Of a stretch of DNA of 64,000 bases, positions 26,801-38,800 are shown piece after piece. The translations under genes and the position numbers were made by a program. A model generated the notes under the pieces. It was not told the origin of the DNA and did not search any database. It saw only the letters and a list, made by a program, of their open reading frames with translations. Position 1 is the stretch's first letter. Each line of letters begins with the position of its first letter. The DNA comes from Argopecten irradians (taxonomy: Eukaryota > Mollusca > Bivalvia > Pectinida > Pectinidae): the NCBI RefSeq assembly GCF_041381155.1, contig NC_091143.1, positions 27,777,331 through 27,841,330 on the forward strand, written 5' to 3'.

Positions 26801-29800
26801 ATACCTGTTTTGTGTTGTTTTGTATAGTAATGTAGACCTTGACTATGAAGGCGAGTGTGCCCCAAAGCCGTGCATTTGTACGTTTGACTATAACCCAGTG
26901 TGTGGAACAGACGGTATAACATATGACAACAAATGCAACATGGAATGCGCGTAAGTTAACTTTTTTTTTTTACTAATATTCATTAAGCACCATTGCCTCA
27001 CGATACCACTCCTATACAATATGCTACTATGACAGAATTGTAAAAGTTAAAAGGTGTATCATAAAATAAGCGAACCGTGTAGGTTGTATATTCCATGATA
27101 TATGGGACATTGTTTTGTTTTTCTACCGGCTTATTCTCTGTCCACATAGCATTTTCAGTATTAATTCGTTTATTTATGTACAAAAATGAGTAATTTTTGA
27201 ACGAAAAATCCTGATTTATTTTCATGATTGTTGAATTATTATCCTTTATTTTCACTGTTATGAATTACTGATCTTTCTTAGTTGAGAAAACATATCCATG
27301 AAATGGTTGGTATTAACTGTAAATTTTGCATGCCTGAATTGTAAATATCCGTCCAATCTGATTCAAATAGGATCTTTATAACCACTCCCATAGAGGATCA
27401 GACAAGAACGTGTCATGTTTGGATGACCTTTATACCACATGTACTCCACATGAAATGCATTTTCGACACTTTGCTACATTCAATGCACGCCCATTTCGTC
27501 CCACTGTAATATACATTTAGTTTGCTCTTCTTTTTGGGCGAGATTACAACGTACACGAAAATTTGTATATTTGCATATTGAGAATACATATCTATATATA
27601 GAATACTTTGCTCTCCAAAGAGATATGAAAGGAAATACGTGTGTGGTTTAGTTTATATTCGACAAAGTTAAACAAATTATTCAAAGATAAACTGCGATCT
27701 CGTAACAAAATTGGACACCGATGCATGAAACACAAAAATTGGTATCCTAACTAATTAAAAAACAGACTTACAAACATGTTAATGATTTAAAGGGCGCTGC
27801 CAGTTTGAGAACAATACGATAATACAACAATGATAAAAGTTTTTTAATTGGTTGGTTATTACGTAAATGGAAGGGGCGCAACTTCGGTGATCCAGAAGGT
27901 GGTACAGTGCGGCAAATTCAGTTTTTACGCGAAATCCGCCACAATTTCCAGGGGAAGTATTTGACTGAATACCCTTGGCTAGCGAAGTAAATATATGAAT
28001 TACTTAGTTATATCTGTAAATGTAGGAAATAACTCAGATAGATCAGAACACTGCACAGCTTTTTACTTCTACATTATTCAGTAATACATTGCAATGAAAA
28101 CAGCGGTACTTTTAAATTCTTCAGCAAAGTCTTTTTGGAAGTGAGAGTCATACTGACATAATTGATGGTATCAGCTTTCTTAATACCTGTTTTGTGTTGT
28201 TTTGTATAGTAATGTAGACCTTGACTATGAAGGCGAGTGTGCCCCAAAGCCGTGCATTTGTACGTTTGACTATAACCCAGTGTGTGGAACAGACGGTACA
28301 ACATATGACAACAAATGCAACATGGAATGCGCGTAAGTTGGACTTTTTACTAATATTCATTAAGCACCATTGACTCACGATACCACTCCTATACAATATC
28401 CTACTATGACAAAAATTGTAAATGTTTAAAGGTGTATCATAAAGTAAGAGTGGGTTGTATATTTCATGATATCTGAGACAATGGTTTTTTCCACCGGCTT
28501 ATTATCTTGCCACATAGCGTCGTCTGTAGTAATTCGTTAATCCATGTACAAAATGAGTAAAATTCGAACGAAAATGCCCGATTTATTTTCATGTTTAATG
28601 AATTATTATTCTCTATATTCAGTGCTGTAAATTACTGATGTTTCATAGATGAGAAAACATATCCATGAATTTGTTGGTATTACCTGCAAATTTTGCATGC
28701 CTGAATTGTAAATATCCGTCCAATCTGATTCAAATAGGATCCTTATAACCACTCCCATAGAGGATCAGACAAGAACGTGTCATGTTTGGATGACCTTTAT
28801 ACCACATGTACTTCACATGAAATGCATTTTCGACACTTTGCTACATTCAATGAACGCGCCATTTCGTCCCACTATAATATACATATTATACATATTGCTA
28901 GGCTCTTTGCGCGAGATTTCTACATACATGAAAATTTGTATATTTGCTAATTGAGAATATTTATATATATAGAATACGTTGCTCTCCAAAGAGATATGAA
29001 AGGAAATACGTGTGTGGTTTAAGTTCGACAAAGTTAAGCAAATTATTCAAAGATAAACTGCGATCTCGTGACAAAATTGGACACTGATGCATGAAACACA
29101 AAAATTGGTATCCTAACTAATGAAAAATGACTCACAAACATGTTAATGTTTTAAAGGGCGAAGTTTTTTCCGAAGTGAGAGCCATACTGACATAATCAAT
29201 GTTGTCAGTTTTCTTAATACCTGTTTTATGTTGTTTTGTATAGTAATGTAGACCTTGACTATGAAGGCGAGTGTTCCCCAAAGCCGTGCATTTGTACGTT
29301 TGACTATAACCCAGTGTGTGGAACAGACGGTACAACATATGACAACAAATGCAACATGGAATGCGCGTAAGTTGACTTTTTTACTAATATTCATTAAGCA
29401 CCATTGACTCACGATACCACTCCTATACAATATGCTACTATGACAGAATTGTAAAAGTTAAAAGGTGTATCATAAAATAAGCGAACCGTGTAGGTTGTAT
29501 ATTCCATGATATATGGGACATTGTTTTGTTTTTCTACCGGCTTATTCTCTGTCCACATAGCATTTTCAGTATTAATTCGTTTATTTATGTACAAAAATGA
29601 GTAATTTTCGAACGAAAAATCCTGATTTATTTTCATGTTTGATGAATTATTATCCTTTATTTTCACTGCTATGAATTTCTGATTTTTCTTAGTTGAGAAA
29701 ACATATCCATGAAATGGTTGGTATTAACTGCAAGTTTTGCATGCCTGAATTGTAAATATCCGTCCAATCTGATTCAAATAGGATCCTTATAACCACTCCC

Positions 29801-32800
29801 ATAGAGGATTATTCGACAATACCGTGTGATGTTTCGATGACCTTTAAACCGTCAGTATTTCACATGAAATGCATTTTCGACACCTTGCTTCATTGATTGA
29901 AAGCGCCATTTCGTCCCACTCTAATACATATATACATTTAGCTTGTTGTGCTCTTTGGTCGAGATTACTATGTACACTAAAATAAATCGCACAGGTTTTT
30001 CATTTATTTCGTCTCATTTACTTTCATGATTTTTGTAGCAGCAAATCGATTGACCATTTCCAAAAGTCATCACAAAGGCCAACATGACCCCAACTGGGAT
30101 GTTATGAGATCCTCTTATTAATCGTACTGATAATAAGGATATGTATTTTAATCAGATTGATGTAGGTCTGAACTCAGTAGATATTGATAGAATTGAAATG
30201 TATTTGGATTCTGTAAATAACAAAGAAGCAGAAAAAAAATTCGGAAACGAAGTAAGAATAAGGATTATCATACTTATCACACTCAGTCTTACACAGTCTT
30301 TTGTTCCATTGTCTCTTCACTGGTTACGTTATGGATTGATATCCACAGGATAATCTGTTGCATTTGATCTTTTATTCTGGTATTCGAAAAAATACTGTAC
30401 AAAGCAGGGAAATGTAATCAACTGTTTTGTTTTGATAATAATTAATCGGTACAACAAAACACAGTCTCCCAAAACACGCACCTCGCACAACATACCCGCA
30501 ACACACCGCATACATGGGAGGCCGTCCTTACATGACCCTGGTTGTTAATAGGACGTTAATTAATCAAACAAACAAACATTGTTTTGGGAGAAGGTGGTAT
30601 GTTCGTTTCGTGTCTTCTTGTATAGTGGAACTGTTGCCCTTTTTATAGTGCTATATCACTGAAGCATGCCGCCGAAGACACCCAGCAACACACCCCACCC
30701 AGTCACATTATACTGACAACGGGCGAACCAGTCGTCCCACTCCCTGTATGCTGAGCGCTAACCGGGAGCAGAAACTACCATTTTTAGAGACTTTGGTGTG
30801 TCTCGGCCAGGGGACAGAACCCAGAGCCTTCCTCACAGGGACGAGCGCTCAACTCAATGCCAAAAATGAGGCGGTGCCATTTGGAAAGATTAAAGTCAGT
30901 TTGGAAGAAGAGAAAAAATAAGATCCTAAATTAGTGACGTTTTATGTTTTGGATTTAACATGGTTTAGGGTCATTGTGTTAGGATTGAAAGGTTAGTGTA
31001 AGCATAACTATATCATTCTTGAGATTTTGAATTTATATCGAGCCTATTTTTGCGACATGTGAACCCTGTCTTGAATGTTAGAGTTTAGACACGACGTAAT
31101 GATCGAAGTATCTCGTCGTGCTATACTTCTATAATCTATAAACATGAAATTCGTAAACGCATCAACATAGCGTTTGGCTGCATTGTTTCTCTACTTACTT
31201 TGCGTTGAAGGTAGAAACAATAACACTAACATATCAATTCCATTCACTTATTTAATCAAGCGGGGTAGAACTTGCATCTGACGGAGCATGCCCGACAGAA
31301 CCGCCATTGTGTATTTGTAACCGTATCCTGATGCCAGTTTGCGGTAAAGATGGAAAAACATACAACAACCAGTGCTTGATGGAATGTGTGTAAGTTAACG
31401 TCAGATTTTTTGAATCATTCAAACAATAAACATCTGGTCTAATTAAAGATTTTAATATGTCTCTACAAAGGCAAATAATGTACGCAAGATCAATAAATTA
31501 AAAGGATGGGCAAAGACATGGAATGAAATTATGTCTAAAAAATAAGAGTTGACGTGAATAAAGATGAAAAAAATAAGACTACACACGTAAAGAATGTGTA
31601 CTTTATAAGGTTATCATTTTCCTTCTATTATTATCTCTTTTGTAACTGACCCATATGAACTGTATATTTGAAGTTGTTTTCGCTTACCATAGTCATATTT
31701 TTATCTAGTGGGGTAGAACTTGCATCTGACGGAGCATGCCCGACAGAACCGCCATTGTGTATTTGTAACCGTATCATGAAGCCAGTTTGCGGTAAAGATG
31801 GAAAAACATACAACAACCAGTGCTTGATGGAATGTGTGTAAGTTAACGTCAGATTTTTTGAATCATTCAAACAATAAACATCTGGTCTAATTAAAGATTT
31901 TAATATGTCTCTACAAAGGCAAATAATGTACGCAAGATGAATAAATTAAAAGGATGGGCAAAGACATGGAATGAAATTATGTCTAAAAAATAAAAGTTGA
32001 CGTGAATAAAGATGAAAAAAATAAGACTACACACGTAAAGAATGTGTACTTTATAAGGCTATCATTTTCCTTCTGGTATTATTATATCTTTTGTAACTGA
32101 CCCATATGAACTGTATATTTGAAGTTGTTTTCGCTTACCATAGTCATATTTTTATCTAGTGGGGTAGAACTTGCATCTGACGGAGCATGCCCGACAGAAC
32201 CGCCATTGTGTATTTGTAATCGTATCCTGATGCCAGTTTGCGGTAAAGACGGAAAGACTTATAACAACAAGTGCCTAATGGAATGTGTGTAAGTAAACCT
32301 CTTTAATGTTTGTGCAATTAGAACATTTAATGATGCTCCATCGACGACAGAGCATAGCTTATATTTATTATTTGGGCAATAATCGATGTTTTAACGTGTA
32401 TATATGTGATGTTTTAATGAATATAAAAATACATATAAAACCATTTGTTTTGCTTTGTTGTCTGCACAAGCAGTACTTCATTCCAAATAGGGCATAGTGC
32501 CATGTATTTTTGCGATATGCGATTAATTATTTAAATATTATTTTTAATACTTTTATATCGAAGTAATATAAACATGCGTTTAACTTTTATAAACTGCCAC
32601 AACTTCACATTGCTAAAAATAGTATAAAGTAAGTAACTTCTGTTACCTAAATACTACTCCATCTGTTTCTGTTTGATATTAACAAACATTATCAAATATG
32701 AATAAAAGATAATCCAGATTTCTGTTATAGTACAAGAAAATTCAGCGTGATTTGCATATACCTAGATAGAACGTTTGTTATCAAGAAAAACAAATGTTTA

Positions 32801-35800
32801 ACAAGGCTATATTTTGGTCAAAGAGTTATCTCTCATCGTGTTATTTATTTATTTTATATTTCACTAATGTTGAGGTGCATTTGTAACAATCACCCATTTA
32901 TTCGACGCTGTTCTATTATAATAACAATGAGTGAGCATAGTTGTTTGTTACTATTATCGGGTCATCTTTTGAAGCAATTTCTTTAGAATTTTGATGATAG
33001 CAATGCAAATGTTTATATAACATATATATGGTAAATATGAGTTTTCATCTTTAACAATATAATGAACGACAAGAAAGAGCTACATGCTGTAAAAGACTTG
33101 AAATAAAAGGTAGTGGTCGTTTAGGCTTCATAGCTCACCTGGCCCGAAGGACCGGCAGGCTTAAGTCATGGCGCGGCGCCCGTCCGTCCGTCCGTCAACA
33201 TTTCCTTTAAAGAGTTCTGCTTGGAATGTAACCAAATTTGACCACGAATATCCTTTAAGAAAGGGAAACAGAAATAAATTTTGGCTATGACCGCCAGAGG
33301 CCAGCAGGGCGGGGCCCAATAGGGGAAACAGAGGTAAATTCTTTAAATTGCTAATAATACTAGAGTTCTAAATGGATTGTAACCAAATTTGGTCAGAATC
33401 ATTTGGACAAGGAGAACAGAGTTTGTATTAATTTTGGCTCTGACCCCGCGGGGGCATGAGAGGCGGGACCCAATAGGAAAAATAGAGGGAAATCCTTTAA
33501 ATCGCTACTATTCATAGAGCTCTACATGGGATATAACCCAATTTGGCCACGCATCCTTTAAGGAAGGATAACAGAGCTTGTATAAATTTTGGCTCTGACC
33601 CCGCGGGGGCAGGAGAGGCGGGACCCAATAGGGGAAATAGAGGGAAATACTTTAAATCGATACTTGTCATAGAATTCCACTTAGAATTTAACCGAATTTG
33701 GAAACAAATATCCTTTAAGGAAGGGAAACAGTTTGTATAAATTTTGGCTCTTACCCCATTTGGTCGCCAGCTTTTGGATCAATTGTGTTCAACCTTGGCA
33801 ATTGTTGTAACCTAAAAGTGTTTATATTTAATATGAACACATGCTTAACTAACGGTTATCAAGAAAAATAGATTTATTGTATGAGTTAGCAGAATTATGT
33901 GACTGAATCTCACTAGAATTGGTCTGTAGTCCTACTGACCACAGTTTAGGGCTGAGCAAGGTAACTAGGTTAGTATTGTTGGTTGACAGACTTTGTTGAA
34001 GTTTCATCGATCATAGAAAAATGTATTGGAGGTAAGGAACAAGGACATCCCAGGAGTTTTAATCCCTACGTAGGTTATTGTTTTCGTATAATCCTTATCA
34101 TTTCAGTTGTACCTGAAGTGGTGTAGAGATAGCGTCAGAAGGAAAGCGTCCCACAACACCGTGTATCTGATTTCAGAGAAAAAGCATCTTTCTCATTTTT
34201 TACTTGTCTTATGTAAAAACGTCATGATTACGACTCGGTAATATTAATGTTTCCTTTAATTTTATTTTTAATATTTCATAAATAGGGGCATTTCAATATA
34301 GAGTAGGTATAACAAAAATGGAACAAATCAAATTTTAAAGTAATTTCGTTGTGGTGAAAACTTTCGTTGTGATGCTTTGAAGTAAAGTCATTATATTATC
34401 GAGCGGGACAAGGATAAGGTGTGAATTCGTGAATAAGCAAATAAACAAAAAAAATCGACTCTGTTACTTATATAAAAATTACTTTTAACATTGCATAATT
34501 AATGGTTACTGAAACATCTGGCTGCGTCCTTCAAATCCTTGCCTTCAGTCATATTATAATCTGACCAATCCTTTACACACATTTGAATTACTTTACCTAC
34601 ATGTTTAATAAGAAGATCCGGTGATTAAAGCCAATGTTACTGAAGAACTGTCAAATCCAGCAAATGTGTCCTCTTTACATTTGTTATACGCGCATTTAAA
34701 TGTCATTAAACTGTTTATCTTTTTTTATAAAGTGGGGTAGAAATTTCATCTGACGGCGCATGTCCAACACAACCGCCAACATGTCCCTGTTCTCGTATAC
34801 TTAAGCCAGTTTGCGGCAAGGACGGTGTGACCTACAACAATGAATGTCTAATGGATTGTGCGTAAGTAAACTTTTTATATTGCTCTATACGTCAATAGGC
34901 TGGCGCGGTTGACGAGTGCTAAAGATATTTCCCACATATTACCACATGCCTTCCACCTCCCGGTTGCCAGTTCGAGTGCCATGAAGGACAGTTGCCAAAT
35001 ACAGATCACTTGCCGATAGTTTTTTCTCCGGGTAATCCGGGTTTCCTTCACTAACAAACTTGGCACGTCCTTATATAAACTTCGGTGTTAATAGACGTTA
35101 AACTAATAAAATCAAAACCATTTTTATAAATTCTTGAAGGGTCCTACTCGCGTGACCATCAATTTCTATCTACATAATTTATATTTCGGCAAACCCATTT
35201 GCTGTTAGAAGGGACCTGATAGAAAATGTAGCAATAATATCAAAAATACTAAATGAATTAGGGCGACTTACCCTTGACAACGTATTGTTGCACATTTAGC
35301 ACATTTATTTCAGTATTGAAGGAATGTGATTAAAAACATCATTATGAATGTGTAATTGAATTTGTACGTATCTACTGTTACCATTATAAAGTGGGGTAGA
35401 CGTGGCATCGGACGAAGAGTGTCCCACCGTTCCGTGTATATGTACTCGTGATTATGGCCCAGTGTGTGGCCAGGACGGTACAACGTATGACAACGAATGC
35501 GAGGCGGGTTGTGCTTAAGTACAGCTCTATGATTCTAGTTGTTCCTCAGTTCAAATGGTAATTAATTTTGAAACTTGGCAACAATGTTATGGATTGGCTG
35601 CACGTTTCATTCGCCCATATTTACGCTGCCATAGTAAGAAAGTCACAATATAATGGTTTTCTAAAATGAACACTAATTTGCTAGGGTTTGGATCAAGCTT
35701 ATTTATGCTGTACGATTACCATAGGAAAATATTTAACATTCGCTCACCCTGTCTTGGGTTAATAGGGAGAACTGTTTTCGTTGCTAGTTGTACAAACAAC

Positions 35801-38800
35801 ATTTAAACTACTGGATCTATTTCAATGACCTGGCAACAATGTTGAATATTGCATGCAGGTTTTCATTTGCTAAAATTGTGGTTGCCATGGTAACATTAGA
35901 GGTTTGATAAAATTGTCATTTAGTCGCCAGCTTTTGGGACAATTGTGTTCAACCTTGGCAATTGTTGTAACCTAAAAGTGTTTATATTTAATATGAACAC
36001 ATGCTTAACTAACGGTTATCAAGAAAAATAGATTTATTGTATGAGTTAGCAGAATTATGTGACTGAATCTCACTAGAATTGGTCTGTAGTCCTACTGACC
36101 ACAGTTTAGGGCTGAGCAAGGTAACTAGGTTAGTATTGTTGGTTGACAGACTTTGTTGAAGTTTCATCGATCATAGAAAAATGTATTGGAGGTAAGGAAC
36201 AAGGACATCCCAGGAGTTTTAATCCCTACGTAGGTTATTGTTTTCGTATAATCCTGATCATTTCAGTTGTACCTGAAGTGGTGTAAAGATAGCGTCAGAA
36301 GGAAAGTGTCCCACAACACCGTGTATCTGAATTCAGGGAAAATCCATCTTTCGCATTTTTTACTTGTCTAATGTAAATACGTTATGATTACGACTCAGTA
36401 ATATTAATGTTTCCTTTAATTTCATTTTTACTATTTCATAAATAGGGGCATTTCAATATAAAGTAGGTATTACAAAAATGGAACAAATCAAAAGTAATTT
36501 CGTTGTGGTAAAAACTTTCGTTGTGATGCTTTGAACTAAAGTCATTAAATTATCGAGCGGGACAAGGATAAGGTGCGAATTCGTGAATAAGCAATTAAAC
36601 AAAAAAATGACTCTGTTCATTATATGAAAAGTACTTTTAACATTGCATAATTAACGGTTACTGAAACATCTGGCTGCGTCCTTAACATTCTTGCCTTAAC
36701 AGTCATATTATAATCTGACCAATCCTTTACACACATTTGAATTACTTTACCTACATGTTTAATAAGAAGATCCGGTGATTAAAGCCAATGTTACTGAAGA
36801 ACTGTCAAATCCAGCAAATGTGTCCTCTTTACATTTGTTATACGCGCATTTAAATGTCATTAAACTGTTTATCTTTTTTTATAAAGTGGGGTAGAAATTT
36901 CATCTGACGGCGCATGTCCAACACAACCGCCAACATGTCCCTGTTCTCGTATACTTAAGCCAGTTTGCGGCAAGGACGGTGTGACCTACAACAATGAATG
37001 TCTAATGGATTGTGCGTAAGTAATTTTTTTATATTGCTCTATACGTCAATAGGCTGGCGCGGTTGACGAGTGCTAAAGATATTTCCCACATATTACCACA
37101 TGCCTTCCACCTCCCGGTTGCCAGTTCGAGTGCCATGAAGGACAGTTGCCAAATACAGATCATATGCCGATAGTTTTTTTCTCCGGGTAATCCGGGTTTC
37201 CTCCACCAACAAATTTGGCACGTCCTTATATAAACTTCGGTGTTAATAGACGTTAAACTAATAAAATCAAAACCATTTTATAAATTCTTGAAGGGTCCTA
37301 CTCGTGTGACCATCAATTACTATCTACAAAATTTATATTTCGGCAAACCCATTTGGTGTTAGAAGGGACCTGATAGAAAACGTAGCAATAATATCAAAAA
37401 TACTAAATGAATTAGGGCGACTTACCCTTGACAACGTATTGTTGCACATTTAGCACATTTATTTCAGTATTGAAGGAATGTGATTAAAAACATCATTATG
37501 AATGTGTAATTGAATTTGTACGTATCTACTGTTACCATTATAAAGTGGGGTAGACGTGGCATCGGACGAAGAGTGTCCCACCGTTCCGTGTATATGTACT
37601 CGTGATTATGGCCCAGTGTGTGGCCAGGACGGTACAACGTATGACAACGAATGCGAGGCGGGTTGTGCTTAAGTACAGCTCTATGATTCTAGTTGTTCCT
37701 CAGTTCAAATGGTAATTAATTTTGAAACTTGGCAACAATGTTATGGATTGGCTGCACGTTTCATTCGCCCATATTTACGCTGCCATAGTAAGAAAGTCAC
37801 AATATAATGGTTTTCTAAAATGAACACTAATTTGCTAGGGTTTGGATCAAGCTTATTTATGCTGTACAATTACCATAGGAAAATATTTAACATTCGCTCA
37901 CCCTGTCTTCGGTTAATAGGGAGAACTGTTTTCGTTGCTAGTTGTACAAACAACCTTTAAACTACTGGATCTATTTCAATGACCTGGCAACAATGTTGAA
38001 TATTGCATGCAGGTTTTCATTTGCTAAAATTGTGGTTGCCATGGTAACATTAGAGGTTTGATAAAATTGTCATTTAGTCGCCAGCTTTTGGGACAATTGT
38101 GTTCAACCTTGGCAATTGTTGTAACCTAAAAGTGTTTATATTTAATATGAACACATGCTTAACTAACGGTTATCAAGAAAAATAGATTTATTGTATGAGT
38201 TAGCAGAATTATGTGACTGAATCTCACTAGAATTGGTCTGTAGTCCTACTGACCACAGTTTAGGGCTGAGCAAGGTAACTAGGTTAGTATTGTTGGTTGA
38301 CAAACTTTATTGAAGTTTCATCGATCATAGAAAAATGTATTGGAGGTAAGGAACAAGGACATCCCAAGAGTTTTAATCCCTACGTAGGTTATTGTTTTCG
38401 TATAATCCTTATCATTTCAGTTGTATCTGAAGTGGTGTAGAGATAGCGTCAGAAGGAAAGCGTCCCACAACACCGTGTATCTGATTTCAGAGAAAAAGCA
38501 TCTTTCGCATTTTTTACTTGTCTTATGTAAATACGTTATGATTACGACTCAGTAATATTAATGTTTCCTTTAATTTTATTTTTACTATTTCATAAATAGG
38601 GGCATTTCAATATAAAGTAGGTATTACAAAAATGGAACAAATCAAATTTTAAAGTAATTTCGTTGTGGTGAAAACTTTCGTTGTGATGCTTTGAACTAAA
38701 GTCATTATATTATCGAGCGGGACAAGGATAAGGTGTGAATTCGTGAATAAGCAATTAAACAAAAAAATGACTGTTCATTATATGAAAAGTACTTTTAACA

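Larger units (their letters stand above)
17222..29980 (+). repeat. F-exon tandem array: eight exon-intron units
   Basis: Eight exons of 123 nt start at 17860, 19245, 20615, 21963, 25799, 26828, 28210 and 29244. Spacings are 1385, 1370, 1348, 3836, 1029, 1382 and 1034. Long units (~1.37 kb) and short units (~1.03 kb) differ by a ~340-bp block upstream of the exon; the 3.8-kb gap is a long unit plus a ~2.47-kb insertion. Units join inside a partial MITE, near 18598, 19967, 21338, 25175, 26524, 27562 and 28935. Introns as well as exons are highly similar, which points to recent amplification or gene conversion. Confidence 0.85.
31261..32288 (+). repeat. R-exon tandem array, ~450-bp unit, three exons
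   Basis: Exon starts at 31261, 31709 and 32160 are 448 and 451 bp apart. The introns after exons 16 and 17 are nearly identical, differing by a few bases including a short insertion in the second. The array ends within the intron after exon 18, where the sequence changes to a MITE remnant. Confidence 0.85.

Noticed and set aside
18814..28396. Repeated minus-strand ORFs of 76-93 codons across 18-29 kb
   Set aside because: They are antisense readings of the duplicated Kazal exons and introns; the similarity comes from the unit duplication and no domain is encoded.
30141..30353. 70-codon plus-strand ORF after the F array
   Set aside because: It starts inside the right arm of the Mutator-like MITE and has no recognisable domain.
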